Assembly (NCBI GenBank): GCA_005765155.1
Contig: VCCP01000001.1
Coordinates: 186,001 to 250,000 of the forward strand
Direction: 5' to 3'
Origin: Zelopaecilomyces penicillatus
Lineage: Eukaryota > Ascomycota > Sordariomycetes > Hypocreales > Pseudodiploosporaceae
Length of the DNA: 64,000 nucleotides
Shown: positions 54,421-64,000 of the stretch, piece after piece
Layout: each line of letters opens with the position of its first letter
How positions within the stretch are numbered: position 1 is the stretch's first letter
The notes under the pieces: model-generated
Databases searched by the model: none
What the model saw: only the letters and a program-made list of their open reading frames with translations
Told to the model about the DNA's origin: nothing
Translations under genes and position numbers: made by a program

Positions 54421-56250
54421 ATGGTGTCTGGCAAGTTGAAAAAACTCTTTTCGCGGCATCGTAAGGAACATGGAAAGAATCACACTGCTACCGACGATAC
54501 CAACAACACCATAGCCAACGCCACAGGCCGTCGTTGTTTTCACGACGATCTTCTGGTTCCCGATATTCTAATATTAATTTCTTCTCAACTGCACTTGGAA
54601 GATGTTCTCAACTGTCGCTTGGTATCCCGTAAGTGGCTAGCAGCCTACAATTCCGACGCCATCATGTTCGCCCTGCGGCGTCATTTCTGGCCATCCTCCA
54701 AATCTCCAATAAAAACCCAGCCGGAGCTCCCCCAAAAGGACCTGTTCTTGGAAGAATCCAAGACTCACCTACGCAGACATGCTGGAGTACCCCTGACAAA
54801 GAACTTCATCACTTGGGATGATGGTTGGAGCTCCACTGTATTCCAAAACCTCCGCGCACCGCCCGAGGGGGGAACGAACGCGAACACATCTCAGAATGGA
54901 GGAATGAGACCTGGAAATCGTAGTGCTGTATACGGCTCCGGCAAGATGGCGTGGCAACCGAGCGGCAACCGTGTAATAGTGGATGATCTACGCACCCACC
55001 GGCGCCAGATCTGCCTGCTCAACCCGACGGATATGCTCTCCTTCACCTTGGCGGCTGTGACTGATACCTTGCTTATACTACGGTCGACGGAAGTGGTGAA
55101 TGGCAACTACTCCAACTTGCGATTTGAAGCGTAGGTGCACCTTTTGTTTATTCCAAAACTATACACTTTTCGGCGTGCATGCTAATGGTAACATGCAACA
55201 AACAGGCGCATATGGCATCTGGAGTTGGAGGAATGGAAGCGAGTGTTGTTAGATAATTGCTTCATTGGGTGCCATGCTATTGGCAATAGAGCCGTCTTCA
55301 TTTCACTGAGTGCCCCTGCCATTCTATGGAGCTGGAACGGCGAACCAGTTGATGTTGATGTCGAAAACGAATACACAAGCTCAACACTTGGCGCACCATG
55401 GAGTCTTGCATCAAGGCGGACAGTGTTTCTGCATCCGTTTCGTGAAGACACTTGGTTCGTGTCTCTTTTATTCTACTCTCCAAATGACTATCCTGGTATG
55501 TCAACTATTGCACTTATCTGTCCTCGCTGCGTCCGGTTTAAAGGTGGCGATATTGGGTCTACCTGATAAGTTTGCTGACATTCTCTTTCAGCAACTAATA
55601 CTACTAGCACAAAGTTCGTACCAGAAGTTGTCGTGACAAAGTACCAAGATGGAAAGGCCATTCAACGATTCAGCAAGCAGGTAGAGTCGTGCAGCGACAT
55701 TTCCCAGTCTGAAGACCTAGCTGCACGAAAATGGACAACGATGCAGTCGCACGGCCAAAGGACGAACAAATACGGCCTCTACTTGCTAGCTTCCTTCTAC
55801 TCGGAAACGAAACAACCCCAGTCCTTTGACTTCATTGTCGGATCTCTCAGCTTCGATACCATGTCTGAGACGTTTATTCAGCACACTTACCCCAACGCAG
55901 AGGGTAGTTTAGTTCATCGCGTCAGCCGCCAAGATGAATTATACATTGGTTTCGAATCTGCGTTTACTTGGGAAGACCAGATGGTGTTGAGGTTAAGTGA
56001 AGCAGGTATGGGCTTTAGATGGCTTCAGGCAGACCGAAACCTGGCACAAGGGGAGTATGTGGCCACCACGATGCGAGATGTGAATGTGAAACCTCTTGAA
56101 GAGGATCTAAATACATCATTTGCGTCCAAGAAGCTGCGTGTGTATGGAGATGCTGATTTTATGCTGTATGTTGTCGAAACGGGGGTACTGGTATGGGCGT
56201 TTACTCCGCCACGTTTGGGAAACAATGTGAGACTTGCCGCTGTGGATTAA
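54421..56250 (+). CDS. F-box domain protein
   Basis: Three exons (54421-55130, 55206-55495, 55592-56250) join in frame to 552 residues. Residues about 40-88 form the F-box: DLLVPDILILISSQLHLED, then VLNCRLVSRKWLAAYNSD and FALRRHFW, the classical Skp1-binding helices with VSRxW. The remaining 460 residues show scattered beta-rich segments (WHLELEEWKRVLLDN, LYVVETGVLVWAFTP), possibly a propeller that recruits substrates, but no named repeat is clear. The protein is expected to be a substrate adaptor of an SCF ubiquitin ligase. Typical of the large, fast-evolving F-box family in filamentous fungi. Confidence 0.82.
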
Positions 56251-56727
56251 TTACGGCATCCATGCATTTAAGTGGCGTTGAATTCCCAGCATCAAACACG
56301 CAATCATGTCTTGTGCGGCCGGGGAAATGTTTGTTAGTCATGTATTGCAATCGTCAATTCACTGGTGTCGATGGCCATTTCTTGGGAGTATTTTCTGTCG
56401 GGCCTGCCGACCCGCGTTGTTAGAAGTAAGCCCTGCATGAGCTCAAGCGCCTTAAGCCGCGAACGAGGTTATCTAGGCAGTAACATATGCTCACATCCTT
56501 GTGGGTTTATCCCACATCTCAGTCCGAGACGTCCGATTCATCAGCGGGTCAACCCGATGTCCGGTATGATGACTACCGAGAGACCTGCAGCAGTTGACTG
56601 ATTCTTATTTAAACCAAAACAAACTCTTGATATTCCCTCAGTGGTACTCTTCTGTGCTTACTATTATTTTGATCCTTTATTCATTATTCTCGCCATTTGC
56701 AAGATATTGTCTACTGGTGTAGGATTT
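56251..56727. other. Intergenic region, about 480 bp
   Basis: Promoter of the small cysteine-rich gene at 56728. Sequence CATCTCAGTCCGAGACGTCCGATT shows a weak inverted repeat. No gene supported. Confidence 0.45.
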
Positions 56728-56937
56728 ATGCTACTCCTAGCATCGTCTGCCATAGCTGCAGACTGTTTTGGCGACCGCCCTAAAGCAGGAGCAGACTACC
56801 TCGGCCAAGGAACAACATTATGCAATACTTGCCATCCTAGAGGTACCTGTCGTCAACGGCAAGTTACAGGTGGTGGAGTATATTGCAAGGCGGATCTTCC
56901 ACCTAATTCAACAGCTAAACATTGCGAAGTATGTTAA
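56728..56937 (+). CDS. Small secreted cysteine-rich protein (69 residues)
   Basis: From the ATG at 56728 a short signal peptide (MLLLASSAIAA) is followed by a mature peptide of about 58 residues with seven cysteines: DCFGD, LCNTC, GTCRQ, VYCKAD and KHCEVC at the very end. Open frame extends upstream without an ATG, so the start may be joined to an earlier exon; a GTAGGA around 56718 could be part of an intron border. Size, cysteine spacing and signal peptide suit an effector-like or antimicrobial-like secreted protein. Family not recognised. Confidence 0.5.
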   Translation: MLLLASSAIAADCFGDRPKAGADYLGQGTTLCNTCHPRGTCRQRQVTGGGVYCKADLPPNSTAKHCEVC

Positions 56938-57544
56938 ATCAGTGTGAAAATGTGTTCTGGTGTTGTCGTGAAGGTTTAAGCAAGCTATATGATACACGCC
57001 TAACGTTGGGTAGGAAGCAATTGCTAATATGATTAGCCAATGTATGAATCGAGAGAAGAAATCTAGCGGGAAGTGGTCTTTTAATGGGGAGACGTATGAA
57101 TGCGGTCCCCTCTAGTCTCGCAACTGTTTTATTTTGTGAAGTTTGGGTGCCGAATGGAGATGAGTTGTAACGATTCGATGACATTACTATTTCAAGTAGT
57201 CTGTTCTTGTTAGCGTTGCATTATTAGGCGTTGACGAAGGTGCAGAACCTAATTTCTTACAACTTCTCGATAAAATACGTCTACAACTATGAGAAGGCTA
57301 TACTACCATATTCTTTAGCATGAAAGCCTGTTGCTAAAGAATTAGGTGCCATGTCGAGTCGGGTACCCTTATAAACGGTGGTATTTCAACTGGTGTTGGC
57401 TATTCACAAGGGCGTAAACCTTTATAGTTACATCATTATTTCTGAATGCTGTAAAATCTCGTATCAACTTCTATCAACCATTCCACATTACCCACAACAA
57501 AGTTCACCCCTCTCATCCGTTTCTATCCCACTTGGACTTGAGGT
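56938..57544. other. Intergenic region, about 600 bp
   Basis: Ends in a leader rich in C and A (57480-57530) before the next start. A CTTTAGCATGAAAGCCTGTTGCTAAAG inverted repeat lies near 57313-57340. No gene supported. Confidence 0.45.
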
Positions 57545-58358
57545 ATGCATTTTCTTGGCAACCTTAGTGGAGATGAATGGGCGCAGCACTGCAACACTGC
57601 GGGTCAAATGTACTATACCAACATTGCGACGAAAGCAAGGCAGTCTAAAATTCCTACTGGCTGGGAAGACCAAGCCCAAGTACGCCTTGCCTTTGTCGCT
57701 TTCATATTTTGAACTCAGGCACTCAAACTGTGTAGGATACATGGGCTCATGACGCCACTAAGCATGTCTGGTCAGCATTCTCCCATCCAGTCGTTAAAGT
57801 AATAGTCCTAAAATGCAACCCAGGACAAATACATGCACTGGTAGAACCCTCTTTTATGATCCAAACCCCCCACTTACTCATACCTACCTCGACTGTATGG
57901 TCATCAAGACATACTTGCAAATGCTGCAGAGAAACCCCGAGTCAGCTGAGCGGATATATCGAAGATTGATAAACACTGCTCTCCAATGGCTATTCCAGGG
58001 AGAGGACTACGATGTCATTCAATATGAAAAAAGAGATTCCGTCACTCTAGACCTCGTTGTTCTCAAATACGACGCTGGGTTAGATTATTCGTTTTACGAC
58101 TTTATGATAGTCAACTGTAATAAGGCAGGCCAGCCGCTAGCTTCCATGATTGAAGAATGCACCAGACAGTGTGAGAATACCGATAAAAAGAGCAAAATGG
58201 TATATGCAATGATTCAAACTGGAATGGACGTTCAGTTTTACCAATGGGGAGACACAGTCTTGACTCCCATGAGTGGTTTTCTACATCTACAGAATGATGC
58301 GGGGAAGATCATCGAGATGGTGGGGTATCTCAAGTCGCACTCTCTTCCGTTCGTGTAG
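57545..58358 (+). CDS. Hypothetical protein, two or three exons, exact splicing uncertain
   Basis: Exon 1, 57545-57679, reads MHFLGNLSGDEWAQHC and QMYYTNIATKARQSK; a 56-nt intron (57680-57735, GTACGC..GTGTAG) leads into DTWAHDATKHVWSAFSHP and KVIVLKCNPGQ. A different frame, open from 57813 to 58358, then carries SAERIYRRLINTALQWLFQ, YEKRDSVTLDLVVLKYD, YSFYDFMIVNCNKAGQPL and QFYQWGDTVLTPMSG, clearly coding. An intron from 57838 (GTAGAA, after CATGCACTG) to 57933 (CTGCAG) would join the two frames in phase and give about 218 residues; alternatively a short frameshift separates them. I do not recognise the family; no signal peptide or membrane segment is evident, so it is probably intracellular. 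Confidence 0.5.
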
Positions 58359-59174
58359 AATGGGAGTGGTGAGGGGGTCTATTAACGTCATGAGATAAAA
58401 TACATAGTCCTAGAGGAGCTTCTTGGCAATTAGATGCAAGTTTGACAAGGTTCATGAAGTGCGGGCATGCTTTGAGACGGGGAAAGCAGACGGGATTGAT
58501 ATTCGATTCACAGATGGGCGCCAGGCGCTGGATAGTACATACCTTAATAAATGATCCTACAGGCCATACCCACTGTACTTGTAGGCGGTGGCTCAGGTTA
58601 CTTGGTGTGCTGGAGCGAATCTTCACCTGGGCAAACCATGCCCTAAGCAACAATTTGTTGCCTGTGATTTATAACAAGTCTCTTGTTACTGATGAATAAT
58701 TGAGGAAATAGGGGGATGTGACTTTGGAACAGCTGATCGACAAGAATGTGAGGATCTTGGATTCTTGGGTGAACATCCTTGAGTTTACTAGCATAGGTGG
58801 GTAATTGGAGACGCACAGTTGAAGGAGATGTTGTTTATGGTTTCTTTTATTTCCCGTGCTAATTGATTCATACGTTGTCTTTTCATATCGTACATGCCAT
58901 CTCTCGTGTTGTCTCCTCGTAATGCTTCGTGTTGTTCACTCACAACCCTGGTTCGAACAAGTTGCTAGTTACAGAGATAACCCTAAGCCTGACAGGAAGT
59001 ATAGTCAAATACCATCCCAGATCACTGGATGATACGAACTTTTTCTAGGACAACGAGAACTGTACTAGAATACTAGGGGCTTAGTTATAATGTTACCGGT
59101 CATCATGGTGCTTGTCAATTAATCTTTTACTTGATCAACACCCTGAACAACTGGCACTCTGCTCGAAAAGATGG
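58359..59174. other. Intergenic region, about 815 bp
   Basis: 3' flanks of two convergent genes. Open frames such as that at 58442-58699 have no recognisable content. Confidence 0.5.
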
Positions 59175-59627
59175 TCACTCTTCTGTTTTTTTGTAACAGT
59201 CGAAGCTAGCAATCAGAGTATCCCACTGAGCAGCCCCTAAATCGTACTTGTGCTCATAGTTGAAATCGACGGCGCCCAAAGTGCAACCATTCGGGGTAGT
59301 ACAAATGCCATCGCAGTTTGTGTGTCTTGGGAAGCAGCCAAAGCCATCATCATCTGGGGCAAAGGTGGCAGTTCGCTGAAAGAAAGGAGCCTCAAGCTGC
59401 ACACATTTTTTCATCTCGTACACTTGATGTGTGCATGTGCCCGTAGAGTCTGGGCCAGTGCACATGAGTATCTACAACGGATGGTGATAGTCTCAGTTAG
59501 TCATGCTATATTCCTACTTATCCATACTGGGTAGATTTACACCCCCAAGCTCACGTTTCTCGATCGCTCGTGCGGATACTGCGGTAGCCGAAGCCATGAC
59601 AGCGGTGATGGTGGTAAGGAACTTCAT
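59175..59627 (-). CDS. Small secreted cysteine-rich protein (127 residues)
   Basis: Exon 1, 59627-59541, encodes a signal peptide (MKFLTTITAVMASATAVSA) and a dibasic IEKR site that a Kex2-type protease could cut. A 69-nt intron (GTAAAT..GTTGTAG) leads to exon 2, 59471-59175, starting ILMCTGPDSTGTC. The mature part has eight cysteines (MCTG, GTCTH, KKCVQ, FGCFP, TNCDG, GICTT, NGCTLG, FDCYK) in about 95 residues and ends DTLIASFDCYKKTEE. This composition is typical of a family of small secreted proteins widespread in plant- and insect-associated ascomycetes, of unknown function. The in-frame join requires the donor after GGGGGT. Confidence 0.72.
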
Positions 59628-61150
59628 TTTCTCAAGCTTCTATGCTGGAAATGCGATGGAATGGCAACGAGAGAAGTGAGGTGATGTGGGTATTTGATGT
59701 TACCTCGAAAGACGTTTGAGGAGAGTAGGACCGGCCTTATTTATCTTGAATGAATCAGCTCACCTTTGAACCGATCACATGGGCAGGTCGAAATGCCAGT
59801 CCTGCTCGTAACCCAGCTGCCGAGGGTGTTGAGATGAGTGGGTTCGGCTGAAATTAAGGGTGTATTGTAACGGAACCCACTTCTGTATAATAGACGGCAT
59901 CTCCACTCTGGCTTAGTGGTGCAGATCTCCTGAGCTTTGTCACGGCCCGAAAGGGTTGGTAGAGCTCAAGGACTCCATAAATGTAGCACATGGCAGACTA
60001 TGACAACCCCCGATTTATATTCTGGAGTGAGGATAAGCTTCGGGACGGTTATACAATGAAAATACTACAAGCTCAACAGTATAATATATATATATACATA
60101 TATATATATACATGTATGTGTATGCCAAATAAAGGTATGATGTAGTCTTAAGCTGCCAGCTAATCAAAGAGGTATATATCGATAAGTCCAAGATTTTACA
60201 GATTGAATACAGAGATCTCTTACCACTTTCGCTGTGACAAAGCCCAATTGTAGCTATCTAGGTGAGATATCTGAATACGGATATAGTATATTTAATGTTC
60301 GTGCTGTCTGAACACATCAGAAATTAGATGTACGTAGTAGCCATTTACGTACCAAGACATGTAGAAGTGGGGATCGGTTGGGTATTTCAGCTTTGTTTCA
60401 CATCGGCATGTCTGTTAAATTAGACATTCTAGAAGCGCTAGGACAGATTCTGCCTATACTGAACACTGCATTTTAAAGAGCCAGAGGCGAGGCGGTCCGG
60501 AAAAAGAAAAAGAAAAGTGTAAAAGTAATAGTATACGCAGTATTCAGAGTGTAGGAATGTTTAAGACGAACCTCTTACCAGTATAACTACTACAACTTGG
60601 CTTGTCTAGAAGCATAGATATGCCATTGCAGAATATTAGATAGCATAGGATAGATAGCCCAAGTGTCAAAACCTATGAAGCGGATGAGCTAGTCTGGTAT
60701 TAGATTAGCACAAGTCTAGCTGCTTACTGGGGACCTGTTTAGCAGCTCTGTTTGGTCAAGATTATGCTCCGATGACGGCTGGACGGCGTGTAGCATCTTA
60801 CAAGTTTCACATCTGCTAAATTAACAACTTTTATGAAACAATCTTCAACAAAGACTTACGAAGCGTCATCTACCACTCACTCACTGCTTGCTGCTTAGAT
60901 GCCAATTCATAGTCCCCCATCTCTTTAAACCCTATCTTCAGAACCATTATAGCGCTTTGTTCACGAGTCAAGTATTTGGGCCTTAGTCAGCCCACCGAAT
61001 GACGTTGCCCAAGGCAGTTAGCTAGGTAGCCACCAAACTAGAACCCTTTCAAGAAAGTGAACAAAACACCCAAATCCTACAGGCATTTTTTCCTTTTTAC
61101 TCACCATGTCATCGCTATTTATGTCCCCAAAGCTGCGTGGTTAAGTGAAA
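59628..61150. other. Intergenic region, 1.5 kb, with AT microsatellite
   Basis: Upstream of the small secreted protein and of the following MFS gene. A TATATATATACATATATATATAC tract at about 60084-60122 and otherwise AT-rich sequence. No gene supported. Confidence 0.5.
60084..60122. repeat. TA/CATG microsatellite
   Basis: Alternating TA interrupted by C, running into GTATGTGTATG. Confidence 0.85.
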
Positions 61151-62837
61151 ATGGCGTCTCAGAACGGCAGTCCACTGCAGGAGCCTACAGAGACATCGCC
61201 GCTTCTACAGGCAGCGGGGGAATTCAATCCTGGTGATAACCATCAAAATGAGCCTCCATCAGCACAGCAACAAGACTCGGAGTGGACCAAAGATGCCATC
61301 TATACCGCAAGCCTAGCTGCCATCTTTCTCGTACTTTTCGCATTTGCAGATACTACAAAGTACATTGCTACCGTGCGACTCGTTGAGCTCGGTGTCTGTC
61401 GCGAACACTACCTCACCAACGGCGGGTATGACGGTGATCTAGACTACATCCCCGAACAGCTCTGCAAATCTACCAGTATTCAGCAGCGCCTCGCTCACTT
61501 ACGTGGGTATCTAGCATCTCTAGACGCCTTTGTGGGGCTTCTCCTCACTCTCCCCTATGGCATGCTCGTTGATCGTCTAGGGGAGCGTTTAGTAGGCGGT
61601 ATTAATGTCCTAGGATATCTACTCTCGTGCGCTTGGTTGGTAGTGGTATGCTTCTATTGGCATGTTTTCCCCATCTGGAGCGTGGTCTTGGCGCCATTGT
61701 TTAGAGTAGTTGGTGGAGGATCGCCGGTTTTGACGTCTGTTGTCTACTCGATTGTTGCGAAGCGCGTTCCCAGTACAAGCAGGTTAGATCTTCTTACGAC
61801 TCTCTTTGTAACTCACAATTGTACTCATGAATATATAGATCGCTTTGCTTTTTCCTATTAATGGGAGCGCAGCTCATTACTGAGATTGTCACCATCATCA
61901 CTACGGCGTCTTTACTTGATCATGAGTTGCTGTTTACTCCGTTGTTGCTTAATTTCCCTCTCGGTCTTCTCTGTATCGTCACTCTGATCATGATGCGCCC
62001 TGGGACCTCTCTCACCCCATCATCAAGTCAAGAGACTGAGCCTGATCAAGAGGAGTCAAGCTTATATGCTTCACTTAAACGCAGTACACGAATCGTATCC
62101 CAGAATTTGTCTAATCGCAACGTTCTCATTTTGCTCCTTACAGTCCCGGTGGCTAAACTAGTCAATCCTATAACCGAACTGATGCTTCAATACATTCCCA
62201 AGAAGTTTGATACATCACTCGCTTCTGTTTGTTGCCTGCTAGCACCTATTTATACCCGCTTCTTCTAACTCTGGCGTAGGCAAGTCGACTCCTGTCAATA
62301 CAAGCATTCGAAAGCTTAGCACTGCTGGTTGTCATTTTACCGACCGTCAAAAACGTTGCACAGGTCAGATTCAACTTCATGCCTACCATGATTGACTTGT
62401 ACATTACTCAAAGCGGATTTCTCGTCATGAGCATGGGGTGTCTCATCATGGCATTTTCCCAAAACTTAATCACGTTCATCATAGGTAAGTCTATACACAC
62501 GCTTCGTTCTTTGATCTCCTGCTAATTGCCAATATGCGTAGGATTCTCAACTTTAACCCTTGGATGCAGCACGCGACCAGCCCTTCAGTCTCTGCTCACA
62601 GATCTCGTCGATCGCGAACACATTGCCATTCTCTATACCATGGTCGCCCTCGGTGACGGCATAGGCTCGGCTGCGGGCGCATTTCTATTTAATCGCGCTC
62701 TGGCGCTTACTCTCGGGTGGGATGACGCCTTTTATCTGGGGTTGCCATTCGTCATTGGAGCTGCCTTTTATTTTCTAGGCTTTGTTGGGTCCATTTTTGC
62801 AGGACATGATGCGGGGCCATTGAAACTTCGTACATAA
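61151..62837 (+). CDS. MFS transporter, subgroup not assigned
   Basis: Four exons (61151-61782, 61839-62226, 62280-62484, 62542-62837) join in frame to 506 residues. The first ATG in frame is at 61151; the N-terminal 45 residues are polar. Helix 2-3 signature is TLPYGMLVDRLGERLVGG (GxLxDRxGxR), and a large loop with CREHYL..EQLCKS lies between helices 1 and 2. The second half includes LYITQSGFLVMSMGCL, LTDLVDREHIAILYTMV and GSAAGAFLFNRALALT. The intron after exon 2 uses GTTTGT as donor, an unusual but possible site; reading through it would stop the protein after ten further residues, so the join is preferred. A small-molecule exporter role is likely by family. Confidence 0.75.
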
Positions 62838-63381
62838 CCATACATAGACAACATAGACATAGATTGATTGCATCTATATTTACCCAAGAATTATCATGCT
62901 TGCGCGACAGAGAGCTACATCACTGCCCCTGGTGAGTACAACCCTAACCCTGTAATCCATTCCTGTCGGATCATGACCCTTCCGGCGGAAATGTTCACCA
63001 AACCCACTCTTCCGCAGACATGCACCAATAAATACGCGTATTCAAGCATCCCGAGTCTTTTGACCACGTTAAGTTGAACTAGCTTTAGTTTAGCCCCCAG
63101 TGGTCCGTTGAGGTGGCATTCCCGCCACATTGAGGGTCGCATGGTGGCTTTTTATCCCATGGAGATGGAGTTGACCCCCCGCCTCTTGAATAATTTACCG
63201 CTAATAGGGGTCCCCCGTGTTACCGTCCGTTTTTTTTCTTTCTTTTGCAATTATCTTTCCTACGGTGTATGTAGGCTTGTAAAGTTTAGATCTCATTCAA
63301 CGTTCATCGCCGATAAACCACCCAAGACCCGGTTATACACCATTAACAGCGATAACCAAATACTGTATTGGAGCAGGAGCC
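62838..63381. other. Intergenic region, about 540 bp
   Basis: Spacer between MFS stop and SDR start. Contains a T8 run near 63231 and no supported gene. Confidence 0.5.
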
Positions 63382-64000
63382 ATGTTTGCTCTCAAGACCT
63401 TGGTGGCGCAGTCCTTCCCCTCAAAGCCCGCATTCACTGCCGAGGAGCTCCAAGACCAAACCGGCAAGGTTCCGTAGCCTCTTCCACTCATTTGTTTCCC
63501 AAGGCACTATTTTGAATGTGAAACACAGCTATTCTAACTTTGGTATCTTGAATTTATTCAATCTAGGTCTTCATTGTCACTGGAGGCTATTCTGGGGTAG
63601 GCTATGAACTGTCTAAAATACTGTACGAGAAACATGCCGTCGTGTACATCGCTGGCCGTCACGTAGAGAGGGCCGACAAGGCTATTGGCGAGATGAAGAC
63701 GGCGCAGCCGGATTCCAAGGGTAGACTCGAGTACCTGCAGCTTGATCTGGGCGATCTTGCTAGCATCAAGGCCAGTGCCAACGCGTTCCTCGAAAAAGAG
63801 CAGAGACTGGACGTTTTGTGGAATAACGCCGGAGTGATGGGGGGTCGCCAGGACGCACCCGACACGAAACAGGTAAATGAGAACAGGCATTCAGCCTCAT
63901 CACAGCATGCTGCATTTGTGAAACCCTTCACTCATCAGCGTGAATTAGGGTCATGAAATGCATCTCGGAACCAACTGTCTAGGACCCTTTCTCTTCACGA
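63382..64000 (+). CDS. Short-chain dehydrogenase/reductase, N-terminal part (3' end outside the window)
   Basis: Exons 63382-63468, 63567-63872 and 63949-64000 (runs off the window) join in frame to 148 residues so far. The N-terminus MFALKTLVAQSFPSKPAFT leads into the cofactor motif FIVTGGYSGVGYELSK (TGxxxGxG), then AGRHVERA, LQLDLGDLASI and the structural motif LWNNAGVMG. Exon 3 continues HEMHLGTNCLGPFLFT, as in fungal SDRs of the WW-domain oxidoreductase/retinol dehydrogenase type. The catalytic Ser-Tyr-Lys would follow past base 64000. Substrate unknown. It starts 544 bp after the MFS gene on the same strand. Confidence 0.85.

Noticed and set aside
59905..59985. tRNA-like words (GGCTTAGTGGT, GGTAGAGCTCAAGGACTCC)
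   Set aside because: No T arm or matching acceptor stem can be folded.
1..64000. Search for CRISPR arrays, bacterial operons or ribosome-binding sites
   Set aside because: The window is eukaryotic nuclear DNA with spliced genes; no regularly spaced repeats were seen.

Overview
The window is chromosomal DNA of a filamentous ascomycete (Pezizomycotina; gene families and architecture fit Sordariomycetes, probably Hypocreales, but the genus is not determined). Evidence: short introns of about 45-100 nt with GT..AG ends and fungal branch sites, a tRNA-Arg with a 13-nt anticodon-loop intron, many fungal cytochrome P450s, MFS transporters, secreted glycoside hydrolases, an F-box protein and several small secreted cysteine-containing proteins. 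Gene models were assembled by joining reading frames at splice sites, so many genes span several exons.

1-17.6 kb looks like a specialised-metabolism gene cluster: amidase (5' cut by the window), tRNA-Arg, an aromatic prenyltransferase of the DMATS family, two cytochrome P450s, an aldo/keto reductase, a glutathione-S-transferase-like protein, a small membrane/secreted cysteine protein, a membrane-bound O-acyltransferase of the wax-synthase type, a divergent copy of the signal peptidase catalytic subunit (SEC11) and a TAP-like alpha/beta hydrolase. No PKS, NRPS or terpene cyclase and no pathway-specific transcription factor is seen inside the window; a scaffold enzyme could lie left of base 1, or the prenyltransferase itself may act on a primary metabolite such as tryptophan.

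20-29 kb carries cell-wall and polysaccharide genes: a spherulin-4-like (GH135-type) secreted protein, a membrane-anchored GH12 glucanase, and a cellulose-synthase-like GT2 glycosyltransferase with a repeat-rich N-terminus and a 3.8-kb upstream intergenic region.

30.8-36.5 kb is AT-rich and repetitive. It holds a frameshifted gene and a tandem duplication carrying three related copies of a tiny secreted peptide gene, two of them clearly degraded, plus a separate cysteine-rich exon.

37-52.5 kb is an accessory gene set: a small helix-turn-helix-like protein, a secreted GH127-type hydrolase, a secreted SMP-30-like beta-propeller protein, a DHA1 MFS exporter, an Atg22-like MFS protein, a CYP56/DIT2-like P450 and an ACS-type MFS permease. 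53-64 kb contains secreted hypothetical proteins, an F-box protein, two small cysteine-rich secreted proteins, another MFS transporter and the 5' part of a short-chain dehydrogenase.
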